Source: Pseudomonas sp. GM48
GTDB taxonomy: Bacteria > Pseudomonadota > Gammaproteobacteria > Pseudomonadales > Pseudomonadaceae
Direction: 5' to 3'
DNA: 64,000 nucleotides
Assembly (NCBI RefSeq): GCF_000282335.1
Contig: NZ_AKJM01000112.1
Coordinates: 78,804 to 142,803 of the forward strand
The notes under the pieces were generated by a model. It saw only the letters and a list, made by a program, of their open reading frames with translations, ran no database searches and was not told where the DNA came from. Positions 23,869 to 31,083 of this stretch are shown piece by piece (the stretch's first letter is position 1; each line of letters starts with the position of its first letter). The position numbers and the translations under genes were made by a program.

Positions 23869-25605
23869 TTACATACGCTCCAGAGTTTCCAGGCCCAAGA
23901 GTTCCAGGCCTTGCTTGAGTGTGCGCCCGGTCAGCGCGGCGAGGCGCAGACGGCTCTGCATTTGTGCCGGGGTATCGGCGGCGAGAATCGGGCAGTTCTC
24001 GTAGAAGCTGGAGAACAGGCCGGCGACGTCGTACAGGTAAGTGCAGAGAATGTGCGGCGTGCCTTTCTCCGACACGTTGTTCAGCACTTCGCCGAACTGT
24101 GCCAGTTTCGCTGCCAGCTCCAGTTCGTGAGCCGCTTCGAGAACGATCTGGCCTTCGACTTCGCTGAAGTCCTTGCCGAGTTTGCGGAACACACCGGCCA
24201 CGCGGGTGTAGGCGTACAGCAGGTACGGCGCGGTGTTGCCTTCGAAGTTCAGCATCTGGTCGAAGTTGAAGCTGTAGTCGCTGGTGCGGTGCTTGGACAG
24301 GTCGGCGTATTTCACTGCGCCGATGCCCACGACCTTGGCGATGTTGCGCAGCTCGGCTTCGGCCAGCTCCGGGTTCTTGTCCTTGACCAGGGTGTAGGCG
24401 CGCTCCTGGGCTTCGGTCAGCAGGTCGATCAGCTTCACGGTGCCGCCATCACGGGTCTTGAACGGACGGCCGTCAGCGCCGTTCATGGTGCCGAAGCCCA
24501 TGTGTTCCATTTCCATCGGATGGGTCACGAAGCCAGCCTTGCGCGCCACGGCGAACACTTGCTGGAAGTGCAGGGCCTGACGCTGGTCGACGAAGTACAG
24601 TGCGCGATCAGCCTTGAGTTTGCCGCTGCGGTAGCGCACGGCGGCCAGGTCGGTGGTGGCGTAGAGGTAGCCGCCGTCAGCCTTGACGATGATCACCGGC
24701 AGCGGGTCGCCGTCGGCATTCTTGAATTCGTCGAGGAACACGCACTGGGCGCCGTTGCTCTCGACCAGCATGCCCGCCGCCTTCAAGTCGTTGACCACGT
24801 TGATCAGGTCGTCGTTGTAGGCACTTTCGCCCATTACGTCGGCCATGGTCAGTTTGACGTTGAGCAGCTCGTAGATCTTCTGGCAGTGGGACAGCGAAAT
24901 GTCCTTGAACTTGGTCCACAACGCCAGGCAGTCGGCATCGCCGGCCTGCAGCTTGACCACCAGGCCACGGGCGCGGTCGGCGAACTCTTCGGATTCGTCG
25001 AAGCGTTGCTTGGCGGCGCGGTAGAAGTTCTCCAAGTCCGACAGCTCGTCGCTGGTGATCGGATTTTCCTGCAGATAAGCCATCAGCATGCCGAACTGGG
25101 TGCCCCAGTCGCCGACGTGGTTCTGACGGATCACGGTATCGCCGAGGAATTCCAGCACCCGGGCCACGCCGTCGCCGATGATGGTCGAGCGCAAGTGGCC
25201 GACGTGCATCTCTTTGGCCAGGTTCGGGGCCGACAGGTCGACTACGGTGCGCTGCACCGGGCCGGCCTTGCGTACGCCGATGTGGGCGTCGGCCAGGGCG
25301 GCGTCCAGGCGTGAGGCCAGGGCATCGGTGTTCTGGAAGAAGTTCAGGAAGCCAGGGCCGGCGATTTCGGTCTTGGAGACGTTTTCGTCAGTCGGCAGTG
25401 CGGCGATGATTTTTTCCGCCAGGTCGCGCGGCTTCATGCCGGCCGGCTTGGCCAGCATCATTGCGATGTTGCTGGCGAAGTCGCCGTTTTTCTTGTCGCG
25501 GGAGTTTTCCACCTGGATCGCCGGCGACAGCCCTTCAGGCAACACACCTTCGTTGACGAGTTGGGTGATGGCTTGCTGGATCAACTGGCGAATGGTGTCT
25601 TTCAT
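23869..25605 (-). CDS. argS: Arginyl-tRNA synthetase
   Basis: Class I aminoacyl-tRNA synthetase of 578 aa charging tRNA-Arg with arginine. The N-terminal Arg-tRNA synthetase domain is followed by the HIGH-type signature HVGHLRS (134-140), after LSAPNLAKEMH; the C-terminal DALR anticodon-binding domain ends in LGLETLERM. Length and motifs are normal. The SPOR gene follows after one base, so the two are probably co-transcribed. Confidence 0.98.
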   Translation of the reverse strand: MKDTIRQLIQQAITQLVNEGVLPEGLSPAIQVENSRDKKNGDFASNIAMMLAKPAGMKPRDLAEKIIAALPTDENVSKTEIAGPGFLNFFQNTDALASRLDAALADAHIGVRKAGPVQRTVVDLSAPNLAKEMHVGHLRSTIIGDGVARVLEFLGDTVIRQNHVGDWGTQFGMLMAYLQENPITSDELSDLENFYRAAKQRFDESEEFADRARGLVVKLQAGDADCLALWTKFKDISLSHCQKIYELLNVKLTMADVMGESAYNDDLINVVNDLKAAGMLVESNGAQCVFLDEFKNADGDPLPVIIVKADGGYLYATTDLAAVRYRSGKLKADRALYFVDQRQALHFQQVFAVARKAGFVTHPMEMEHMGFGTMNGADGRPFKTRDGGTVKLIDLLTEAQERAYTLVKDKNPELAEAELRNIAKVVGIGAVKYADLSKHRTSDYSFNFDQMLNFEGNTAPYLLYAYTRVAGVFRKLGKDFSEVEGQIVLEAAHELELAAKLAQFGEVLNNVSEKGTPHILCTYLYDVAGLFSSFYENCPILAADTPAQMQSRLRLAALTGRTLKQGLELLGLETLERM

Positions 25606-25737
25606 GGTCTTCTCTTTCGACCGCAGGCGCGGCGGCGCATCATGCGCTGGTGGAAAAACTGGGCATTATCCGTTGCGAAGACGGGCTTGCCAACCTTAGC
25701 AGGCAGGATGTGGATGTGTGGTGACAATTAGGGCCCC

Positions 25738-25828
25738 TTCGCGAGCAAGCCCGCTCCCACAGGTTCTGTGGTGGACACAAATTGTATGCCCACTGAAATA
25801 CCATTGTGGGAGCGGGCTTGCTCGCGAA
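25738..25828. repeat. REP pair (REPIN), about 90 bp
   Basis: Inverted GTGGGAGCGGGCTTGCTCGC arms with TTCGCGA ends outermost, between argS and priA. It ends 13 bp before the priA stop. Confidence 0.93.
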
Positions 25829-25841
25829 AGCGATCTCAAAA

Positions 25842-28061
25842 TCAATACAAATCGACCGGATCAACATCCAAAGACCAGCGCACCGCCCGCCCGCTCGGCA
25901 TCTGCTCCAGCACCAACAACCAACTGGCCAGCAATCGATGCAACGGTGCCCGCGCCGTAGCCTGCAACAACAGCTGCGCACGATAGCGCCCGGCCCGCCG
26001 CTCCATCGGCGCCGGCACCGGTCCGAGCAGCTCAATGCCGGTCAGGTTTTGTTCGGCCAGCAAACGCTCCGCCTCGCTGCACGCCTCATCCAGGAAGCCT
26101 TCGGCCTGACCCGGTTTGTGCGCCTCGGCCCGCAACAGCGCCAGGTGCGCAAACGGCGGCAACCCGGCCGCACGGCGTTCGCTCAAGGCCTGTTCGGCGA
26201 AGGCGAAGTAGCCCTGCTCGGTCAACTGCACCAGCAGCGGATGGTCGGCCAGGTGCGTCTGGATAATCACTTTGCCCGGCTCCTCGGCACGGCCTGCGCG
26301 ACCAGCGACCTGGACGATCAACTGCGCCATGCGCTCGCTGGCGCGGAAATCACCGGAAAACAGGCCACCGTCGGCGTCGAGGATCGATACCAGCGTCACC
26401 CGTGGAAAGTGGTGGCCTTTGGCAAGCATTTGCGTGCCGATCAAAATGCACGGCTGACCTTTTTGAATGGTCGCGAACAACTGGTTCATCGCGTCCTTGC
26501 GCGACGTACTGTCGCGGTCGACCCGCAGCACCGGATAGTCCGGGAACAGAATCGCCAGGCGCTCCTCGGCCCGTTCGGTACCGGCGCCCACGGGGCGCAA
26601 ATCGACCTTGTTGCACTTCGGGCACTGGCGCGGCACGCGCTCGACGTAGCCGCAATGGTGGCAGCGCAATTCTCCGTAACGTTGATGCACGGTCATCCGC
26701 GCATCGCAACGCTGGCACTCGGACATCCAGCCGCAGTCATGGCACAGCAGGGTCGGGGCGAAGCCGCGGCGGTTGAGGAACACCAGGACTTGTTGCCCGG
26801 CGGCCAGGGTCTGGCCGATGGCTTGTTGCATGGGGCCGGAGATGCCGCTGTCCAGCGGGCGACTTTTGACGTCCAGGCGCAGGAAGCGCGGCTGTTTGGC
26901 CCCGCCGGCGCGCTCATTCAGGCGCAGCAGCCCGTAGCGGCCGGTGTAGGCGTTGTGCAGGCTTTCCAGCGAAGGGGTGGCGGAGCCGAGGACAATCGGG
27001 ATGTTTTCCTGTCGCGCCCGCACCAGCGCCAGATCGCGGGCGTGGTAGCGCAAACCTTCCTGCTGTTTATAGGAACCGTCGTGCTCTTCGTCGATGATGA
27101 TCAGGCCGGGGTTTTTCATCGGCGTGAACAGGGCCGAGCGGGTGCCGATAATAATGTCGGCCTCACCGTCCCGGGCGGCCAGCCAGGCATCGAGGCGTTC
27201 ACGGTCATTGACCGCCGAATGGATCAACGCGATGCGGGCATTGAAACGCTGTTCGAAGCGCGCCAGGGTCTGTGGGCCGAGGTTGATTTCCGGGATCAAC
27301 ACCAGCGCCTGCTTGCCGGCCTCGAGGGTTTCGCGGATCAACTGTAAATAGACTTCGGTCTTGCCGCTGCCGGTGACGCCGGCCAACAGGAACGCGTGAT
27401 AGCTGTCGAACCCGGCCCGAATCGCCTCATAGGCGGCGCGTTGCTCCGGGTTCAGCGGGAGTTCCGGTTGCGCCAGCCAGTGTTCGTGGCGTGCACCGGG
27501 GGCGTGCCGACGGATCTCGACCTGCACCAGCTCCTTGGCCAGCAGCAAATCCAGGCTGTCCTTGCTCAGCATCAGTTTGCTCAGCAATTGATGGGCGACG
27601 CCGTGGGGATGCTGGGCCAGCGTGGCCAGGGCTTCGCGCTGGCGCGGGGCACGGGCGATGCGCGGATCATCGAGGCTGGCGCCCGGTGCGGCGGACCAGA
27701 AACGTTCCTGGCGCGCTTCGGCCAGCTCACCCTGGCGCAGTAGCACCGGCAGCGCCCAGCTCAAGGTGTCGCCGAGGCTGTGCTGATAATACTGGGACGT
27801 CCACAGGCACAGCTTGAACAGCGCGGGCGGCAGCGGTGGCGTGGCATCGAGCAGGGCCAGGGCCGGCTTGAGTTTCTCGGCCGGCACCTCGCTGGTGTTG
27901 GTGACTTCCACCAGGATCCCGATCATTTCGCGCCGGCCGAACGGCACCCGCAGGCGCATGCCAGGGTGCAACTGGACGCGCAGGACGCCGGCCGGAGCGC
28001 GGTAGTCGAACAGGCGGCGCAGGGGCGAAGGCAGGGCGAGGCGCAGAATGGCGTCGGGCAC
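25842..28061 (-). CDS. priA: Primosomal protein N' (replication restart helicase PriA)
   Basis: DNA helicase of 739 aa that recognises stalled forks and D-loops and reloads the replisome. N-terminal DNA-binding domain (about 1-110), Walker A GVTGSGKT at 228-235, DEEH helicase box near residue 327, and the zinc-binding region with paired cysteines (CHDCGWMSECQRC, CHHCGYVERVPRQCPKC). The C-terminal helicase motifs (GTQMLAKGHHFP, QVAGRAGR) are intact. Single gene flanked by REPINs on both sides. Confidence 0.97.
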   Translation of the reverse strand: MPDAILRLALPSPLRRLFDYRAPAGVLRVQLHPGMRLRVPFGRREMIGILVEVTNTSEVPAEKLKPALALLDATPPLPPALFKLCLWTSQYYQHSLGDTLSWALPVLLRQGELAEARQERFWSAAPGASLDDPRIARAPRQREALATLAQHPHGVAHQLLSKLMLSKDSLDLLLAKELVQVEIRRHAPGARHEHWLAQPELPLNPEQRAAYEAIRAGFDSYHAFLLAGVTGSGKTEVYLQLIRETLEAGKQALVLIPEINLGPQTLARFEQRFNARIALIHSAVNDRERLDAWLAARDGEADIIIGTRSALFTPMKNPGLIIIDEEHDGSYKQQEGLRYHARDLALVRARQENIPIVLGSATPSLESLHNAYTGRYGLLRLNERAGGAKQPRFLRLDVKSRPLDSGISGPMQQAIGQTLAAGQQVLVFLNRRGFAPTLLCHDCGWMSECQRCDARMTVHQRYGELRCHHCGYVERVPRQCPKCNKVDLRPVGAGTERAEERLAILFPDYPVLRVDRDSTSRKDAMNQLFATIQKGQPCILIGTQMLAKGHHFPRVTLVSILDADGGLFSGDFRASERMAQLIVQVAGRAGRAEEPGKVIIQTHLADHPLLVQLTEQGYFAFAEQALSERRAAGLPPFAHLALLRAEAHKPGQAEGFLDEACSEAERLLAEQNLTGIELLGPVPAPMERRAGRYRAQLLLQATARAPLHRLLASWLLVLEQMPSGRAVRWSLDVDPVDLY

Positions 28062-28108
28062 GCGGGGGGATCTCGATAAACAGGCAATATGGGGTTTGGC
28101 ACATAACT

Positions 28109-28198
28109 TGTGGGAGCGGGCTTGCTCGCGAATGCAGTGTGCCAGTCGGCATTCAAGTCGTCTGACACACCGCTTTCGCGAGCAAGCCCGCTCCCACA
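28109..28198. repeat. REP pair (REPIN), about 90 bp
   Basis: GTGGGAGCGGGCTTGCTCGC arms with GTGGGAG ends outermost; the right inner flank CTGACACACCGC is the conserved extension. Located between the divergent priA and rpmE genes, so here it is upstream of both. Confidence 0.93.
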
Positions 28199-28251
28199 GG
28201 GGGTCGCGTATTGGGGCGGGAGCCTAGCAGACGACTGGTTTGAGGGACAGC

Positions 28252-28279
28252 TTGCGTGAATGGGATTGTCTGGTAGAAT
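28252..28279 (+). promoter_or_regulatory. Sigma70 promoter of rpmE
   Basis: TTGCGT, 16-nt spacer, TAGAAT, about 70 bp before the rpmE ATG, with no other gene between. The leader RNA is about 60 nt. Confidence 0.6.
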
Positions 28280-28349
28280 CCGCGGCCTAATTACGTGCGG
28301 TATTCAACAATAGTGTTGGGTGGCGGCACGCTAGCCCGAGGAAAACACC

Positions 28350-28568
28350 ATGAAAGCTGATATCCATCCAGAATACCCGGCAGTTGCTGTTACCTGCAGC
28401 TGCGGCAACAAGTTCGAAACCCGTTCGACCTTCGGCAAAGCCATGGCGATCGACGTTTGCAACGAATGCCACCCGTTCTACACCGGTAAGCAGAAGACTC
28501 TGGACACCGGTGGTCGCGTTCAGAAGTTCGCCGACCGTTTCGGTGCTTTCGGCGCGAAAAAGGCCTAA
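28350..28568 (+). CDS. rpmE: 50S ribosomal protein L31
   Basis: Large-subunit ribosomal protein of 72 aa. This is the zinc-binding (C+) form: Cys16, Cys18, Cys37 and Cys40 are all present. The family start MKADIHPEYPAV and the C-terminal VQKFADRFGAF are intact. A C-minus paralogue induced under zinc starvation, if any, is not in this window. It has its own promoter and an intrinsic terminator that falls inside the next reading frame. Confidence 0.98.
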   Translation: MKADIHPEYPAVAVTCSCGNKFETRSTFGKAMAIDVCNECHPFYTGKQKTLDTGGRVQKFADRFGAFGAKKA

Positions 28569-28603
28569 GGCCGATCAACTTGGGAAGCCGCTGCGGTTTT
28601 TCC

Positions 28604-29392
28604 ATGCTGATGAAAAAGGCGTCCCTTGCGGGCGCCTTTTTTGTGTCCGCAATTTGGCTTTCCGCCGCCCAGGCCTTTTGCCCGGCTCCCGCCGACCTGG
28701 CCACGGTTGCGGTGCAGCGAGTCGTGGATGGTGACACCCTGCGCCTGAGAGATGGCCGCAGCGTGCGCATGATCGGCTTGAACACGCCGGAGCTGGGCAA
28801 GAAGGGCCGCTCCGACGAACCGTTCGCCGTGGCGGCGCGCAAGCGACTCGAAGCCCTGGTGGCGGCAAGCGACGGGCAGGTGGGTTTGCTGCCAGGCAAA
28901 GAAAGCCAAGACCATTACGGCCGCACCCTGGCCCATGTCTACGGTGCCGATGGCGCCAACCTCGAAGCGCAAATGCTCGCCGAAGGCCTGGGTTTTCTGG
29001 TGGCCGTGGCACCGAATGTCGATTTGGTCGCCTGTCAGCAAGCAGCGGAACGCAGCGCTCGACAGGCCGGGCTCGGGTTGTGGCGCCAGTCACCTGTGCT
29101 GAAAGCGGAGCAGATCACTACCTCCGGTTTTGCCGTGCTCAGCGGTCGTGTGAGCAGGGTGCAGCGTAATCGCGGCGGGGTTTGGATCGAGTTGCAGGAT
29201 TCGGTTGTATTACGCGTTGCACCCAATCTGCTGGCGCGTTTCGATGTGAATTCGCTGGAAAGTCTCAAAGGCAAGCAAGTCGAGGCGCGCGGCTGGGTGC
29301 TGGATCGCTCGCGCAAGGGTGGTCTCAAGGAGGGGCAGGCGCGCTGGATGTTGCCCTTGACCGATCCGGCGATGCTCCAAGTGGTGCAGTGA
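28604..29392 (+). CDS. Staphylococcal nuclease-like (thermonuclease family) exported protein
   Basis: Protein of about 262 aa with a signal peptide (MLMKKASLAGAFFVSAIWL, cleavage after AQA) and an SNase OB-fold domain (about 40-160): VVDGDTLRLRDGRSVRMIGLN and the DHYGRTLAHV segment contain the acidic and arginine residues of the active site, followed by AEGLGF. A second domain of about 90 residues (after 170) may be another OB fold. Probable secreted or periplasmic nuclease of unproven activity. The start is uncertain: ATG 28604, ATG 28610, or TTG 28580, which has AAGG nine nt upstream. The rpmE terminator hairpin lies over its first codons. Confidence 0.85.
   Translation: MLMKKASLAGAFFVSAIWLSAAQAFCPAPADLATVAVQRVVDGDTLRLRDGRSVRMIGLNTPELGKKGRSDEPFAVAARKRLEALVAASDGQVGLLPGKESQDHYGRTLAHVYGADGANLEAQMLAEGLGFLVAVAPNVDLVACQQAAERSARQAGLGLWRQSPVLKAEQITTSGFAVLSGRVSRVQRNRGGVWIELQDSVVLRVAPNLLARFDVNSLESLKGKQVEARGWVLDRSRKGGLKEGQARWMLPLTDPAMLQVVQ
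28613..28642 (+). terminator. Intrinsic terminator of rpmE, inside the nuclease gene
   Basis: AAAAAGGCG-T-CCC-TTGC-GGG-CGCCTTTTTT: a 12-bp stem with one bulged T and a T6 tail, 45 bp after the rpmE stop. It overlaps codons 4-13 of the nuclease counted from ATG 28604. Confidence 0.8.
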
Positions 29393-29482
29393 TTAAAAAT
29401 TGTAGACATTTTTTCTTTCGATTGTGAACAGTCTATCCCTTATGTTCCGTGGCTCTTGGCCCAAAGTCGTAGGGTGGGGCGC

Positions 29483-29511
29483 TTGACAGGGGTGACCGGT
29501 CAGTCTTGTGG
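29483..29511 (+). promoter_or_regulatory. Candidate -35 box and palindrome before malic enzyme gene
   Basis: A perfect -35 hexamer TTGACA (29483-29488) is followed by the 10-bp palindrome TGACCGGTCA (29493-29502). The expected -10 position (TTGTGG) is poor, so an activator or repressor site in the spacer is plausible. About 65 bp before the maeB start. Confidence 0.35.
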
Positions 29512-29574
29512 GGACTTTGCGAGGCGCGTATCCTCGCTGACCAGTCTGTCCAACAGTAAAAGCGGAATGCCAAA

Positions 29575-30843
29575 ATGTCTGATCTGAAAACTGCCGCTCT
29601 CGAATATCATGCCAATCCTCGTCCAGGGAAGCTGAGTGTCGAGCTCACCAAGGCCACTGCTACCGCTCGCGACTTGTCGCTGGCCTACAGCCCGGGCGTA
29701 GCCGAACCAGTACGCGAGATCGCCCGCGATCCTGAACTGGCCTACAAGTACACCGGCAAAGGCAACCTGGTTGCAGTCATTTCCGATGGCACCGCGATTC
29801 TCGGCCTGGGTAACCTCGGCCCATTGGCCTCCAAGCCAGTGATGGAAGGTAAAGGCGTACTGTTCAAGCGCTTCGCCGGCATCGACGTTTTCGACATCGA
29901 AGTCGACTCCGAAAGCCCGCAAGCCTTCATTGACACCGTGAAGCGCATCTCCATCACTTTCGGTGGCATCAACCTGGAAGACATCAAGGCACCAGAGTGC
30001 TTTGAAATCGAGCGCGCTCTGATCGAGCAGTGCGACATCCCGGTATTCCACGATGACCAGCACGGCACCGCTATCGTGACCGCCGCCGGCATGATCAACG
30101 CCCTGGAAATCGCTGGCAAAACCCTGCCGGAAGCCAAGATCGTCTGCCTGGGTGCCGGCGCCGCCGCCATCTCCTGCATGAAGTTGCTGGTGAGCATGGG
30201 TGCCAACATCGAAAACATCTACATGGTCGACCGTACCGGCGTGATCCACTCCGGCCGTGACGACCTGAACCAGTACAAGGCTGTGTTCGCTCACGCGACC
30301 GACAAGCGCACCCTGGCTGACGCCCTGCAAGGCGCTGACGTGTTCGTAGGCCTGTCCGGCCCGAACCTGCTGAGCCCTGAAGGCCTGCTGTCCATGGCGG
30401 CCAACCCGATCGTGTTCGCGTGCTCCAACCCTGATCCGGAAATCTCCCCGGAGCTGGCACACGCTACCCGTAGCGACGTGATCATGGCCACCGGTCGTTC
30501 CGACTACCCGAACCAGGTCAACAACGTACTGGGCTTCCCGTTCATCTTCCGTGGTGCCCTGGACGTTCGCGCCAAGCGCATCAACGAAGAAATGAAAGTG
30601 GCTGCGGCCAACGCCCTGCGTGAACTGGCCAAGCTGCCAGTGCCTCAGGAAGTGTGCGACGCCTACGGCGGCATCAAGCTGGAATTCGGCCGTGAGTACA
30701 TCATTCCGAAGCCAATGGATGCCCGTCTGATCACCCTGATCTCCGATGCCGTGGCTAAAGCCGCCATCGAGACCGGTGTGGCGACCCTGCCGTATCCGAA
30801 GAACTACCCGCTGAAAAGCGTGGATGACGTGTTCAACGGCTAA
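29575..30843 (+). CDS. maeB: Malic enzyme (short form, NAD(P)-dependent malate dehydrogenase, decarboxylating)
   Basis: Cytoplasmic enzyme of 422 aa that converts malate to pyruvate and CO2 with reduction of NAD(P)+, supplying pyruvate and reducing power during growth on organic acids. The malic N domain shows SLAYSPGVAEPVREI and FHDDQHGTAIVTAAG; the NAD-binding domain shows VCLGAGAAAISC. Unlike the long MaeB of enterics (about 760 aa) there is no C-terminal phosphotransacetylase-like domain, as is usual in Pseudomonas. Cofactor choice is not resolved from sequence. A strong terminator follows. Confidence 0.93.
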   Translation: MSDLKTAALEYHANPRPGKLSVELTKATATARDLSLAYSPGVAEPVREIARDPELAYKYTGKGNLVAVISDGTAILGLGNLGPLASKPVMEGKGVLFKRFAGIDVFDIEVDSESPQAFIDTVKRISITFGGINLEDIKAPECFEIERALIEQCDIPVFHDDQHGTAIVTAAGMINALEIAGKTLPEAKIVCLGAGAAAISCMKLLVSMGANIENIYMVDRTGVIHSGRDDLNQYKAVFAHATDKRTLADALQGADVFVGLSGPNLLSPEGLLSMAANPIVFACSNPDPEISPELAHATRSDVIMATGRSDYPNQVNNVLGFPFIFRGALDVRAKRINEEMKVAAANALRELAKLPVPQEVCDAYGGIKLEFGREYIIPKPMDARLITLISDAVAKAAIETGVATLPYPKNYPLKSVDDVFNG

Positions 30844-30863
30844 GCTGTTGTAGCGTTCAACCG

Positions 30864-30898
30864 AAAACCCCGGCTCTTGATTGTGCCGGGGTTTTTTT
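30864..30898 (+). terminator. Intrinsic terminator after malic enzyme gene
   Basis: AAAACCCCGGC / GCCGGGGTTTT 11-bp stem with a 10-nt loop and a run of T residues, about 20 bp after the stop. Confidence 0.95.
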
Positions 30899-30933
30899 AT
30901 GCCTGTGGTTTTTGTGGTGTCTGTGACGACCTC

Positions 30934-30997
30934 TTCGCGAGCAAGCCCGTTCCCACAGGAGAATGCGTTCCAATGTGGGAGCGGGCTTGCTCGCGAA
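30934..30997. repeat. REP pair (REPIN), short 64-bp form with one altered arm
   Basis: Arms with TTCGCGA ends outermost. The left arm reads CCCGTTCCCAC instead of CCCGCTCCCAC, so one base pair of the stem is lost to a G-T pair. Confidence 0.92.
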
Positions 30998-31034
30998 GAG
31001 GCCGGACCAGACAGCATCAAAACCGGTAGGCAAA

Positions 31035-31069
31035 AAAAGCCCCGCACTTCTTTCGAAGGCGGGGCTTTT
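31035..31069 (-). terminator. Bidirectional intrinsic terminator after mrcA
   Basis: AAAAGCCCCGC / GCGGGGCTTTT with an inner CTTC/GAAG extension. Read on the minus strand it ends in seven T residues about 15 bp after the mrcA stop, and it can also serve the plus strand. Confidence 0.93.
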
Positions 31070-31083
31070 GATCATTGCTGCAA

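Noticed and set aside
24677..24919. Short frames inside argS
   Set aside because: Out-of-frame shadows without a ribosome site or homology.
1642..31001. Regularly occurring 20-bp repeats as a dispersed CRISPR or origin iteron set
   Set aside because: They are inverted pairs placed between genes kilobases apart, with the sequence and layout of Pseudomonas REPs.
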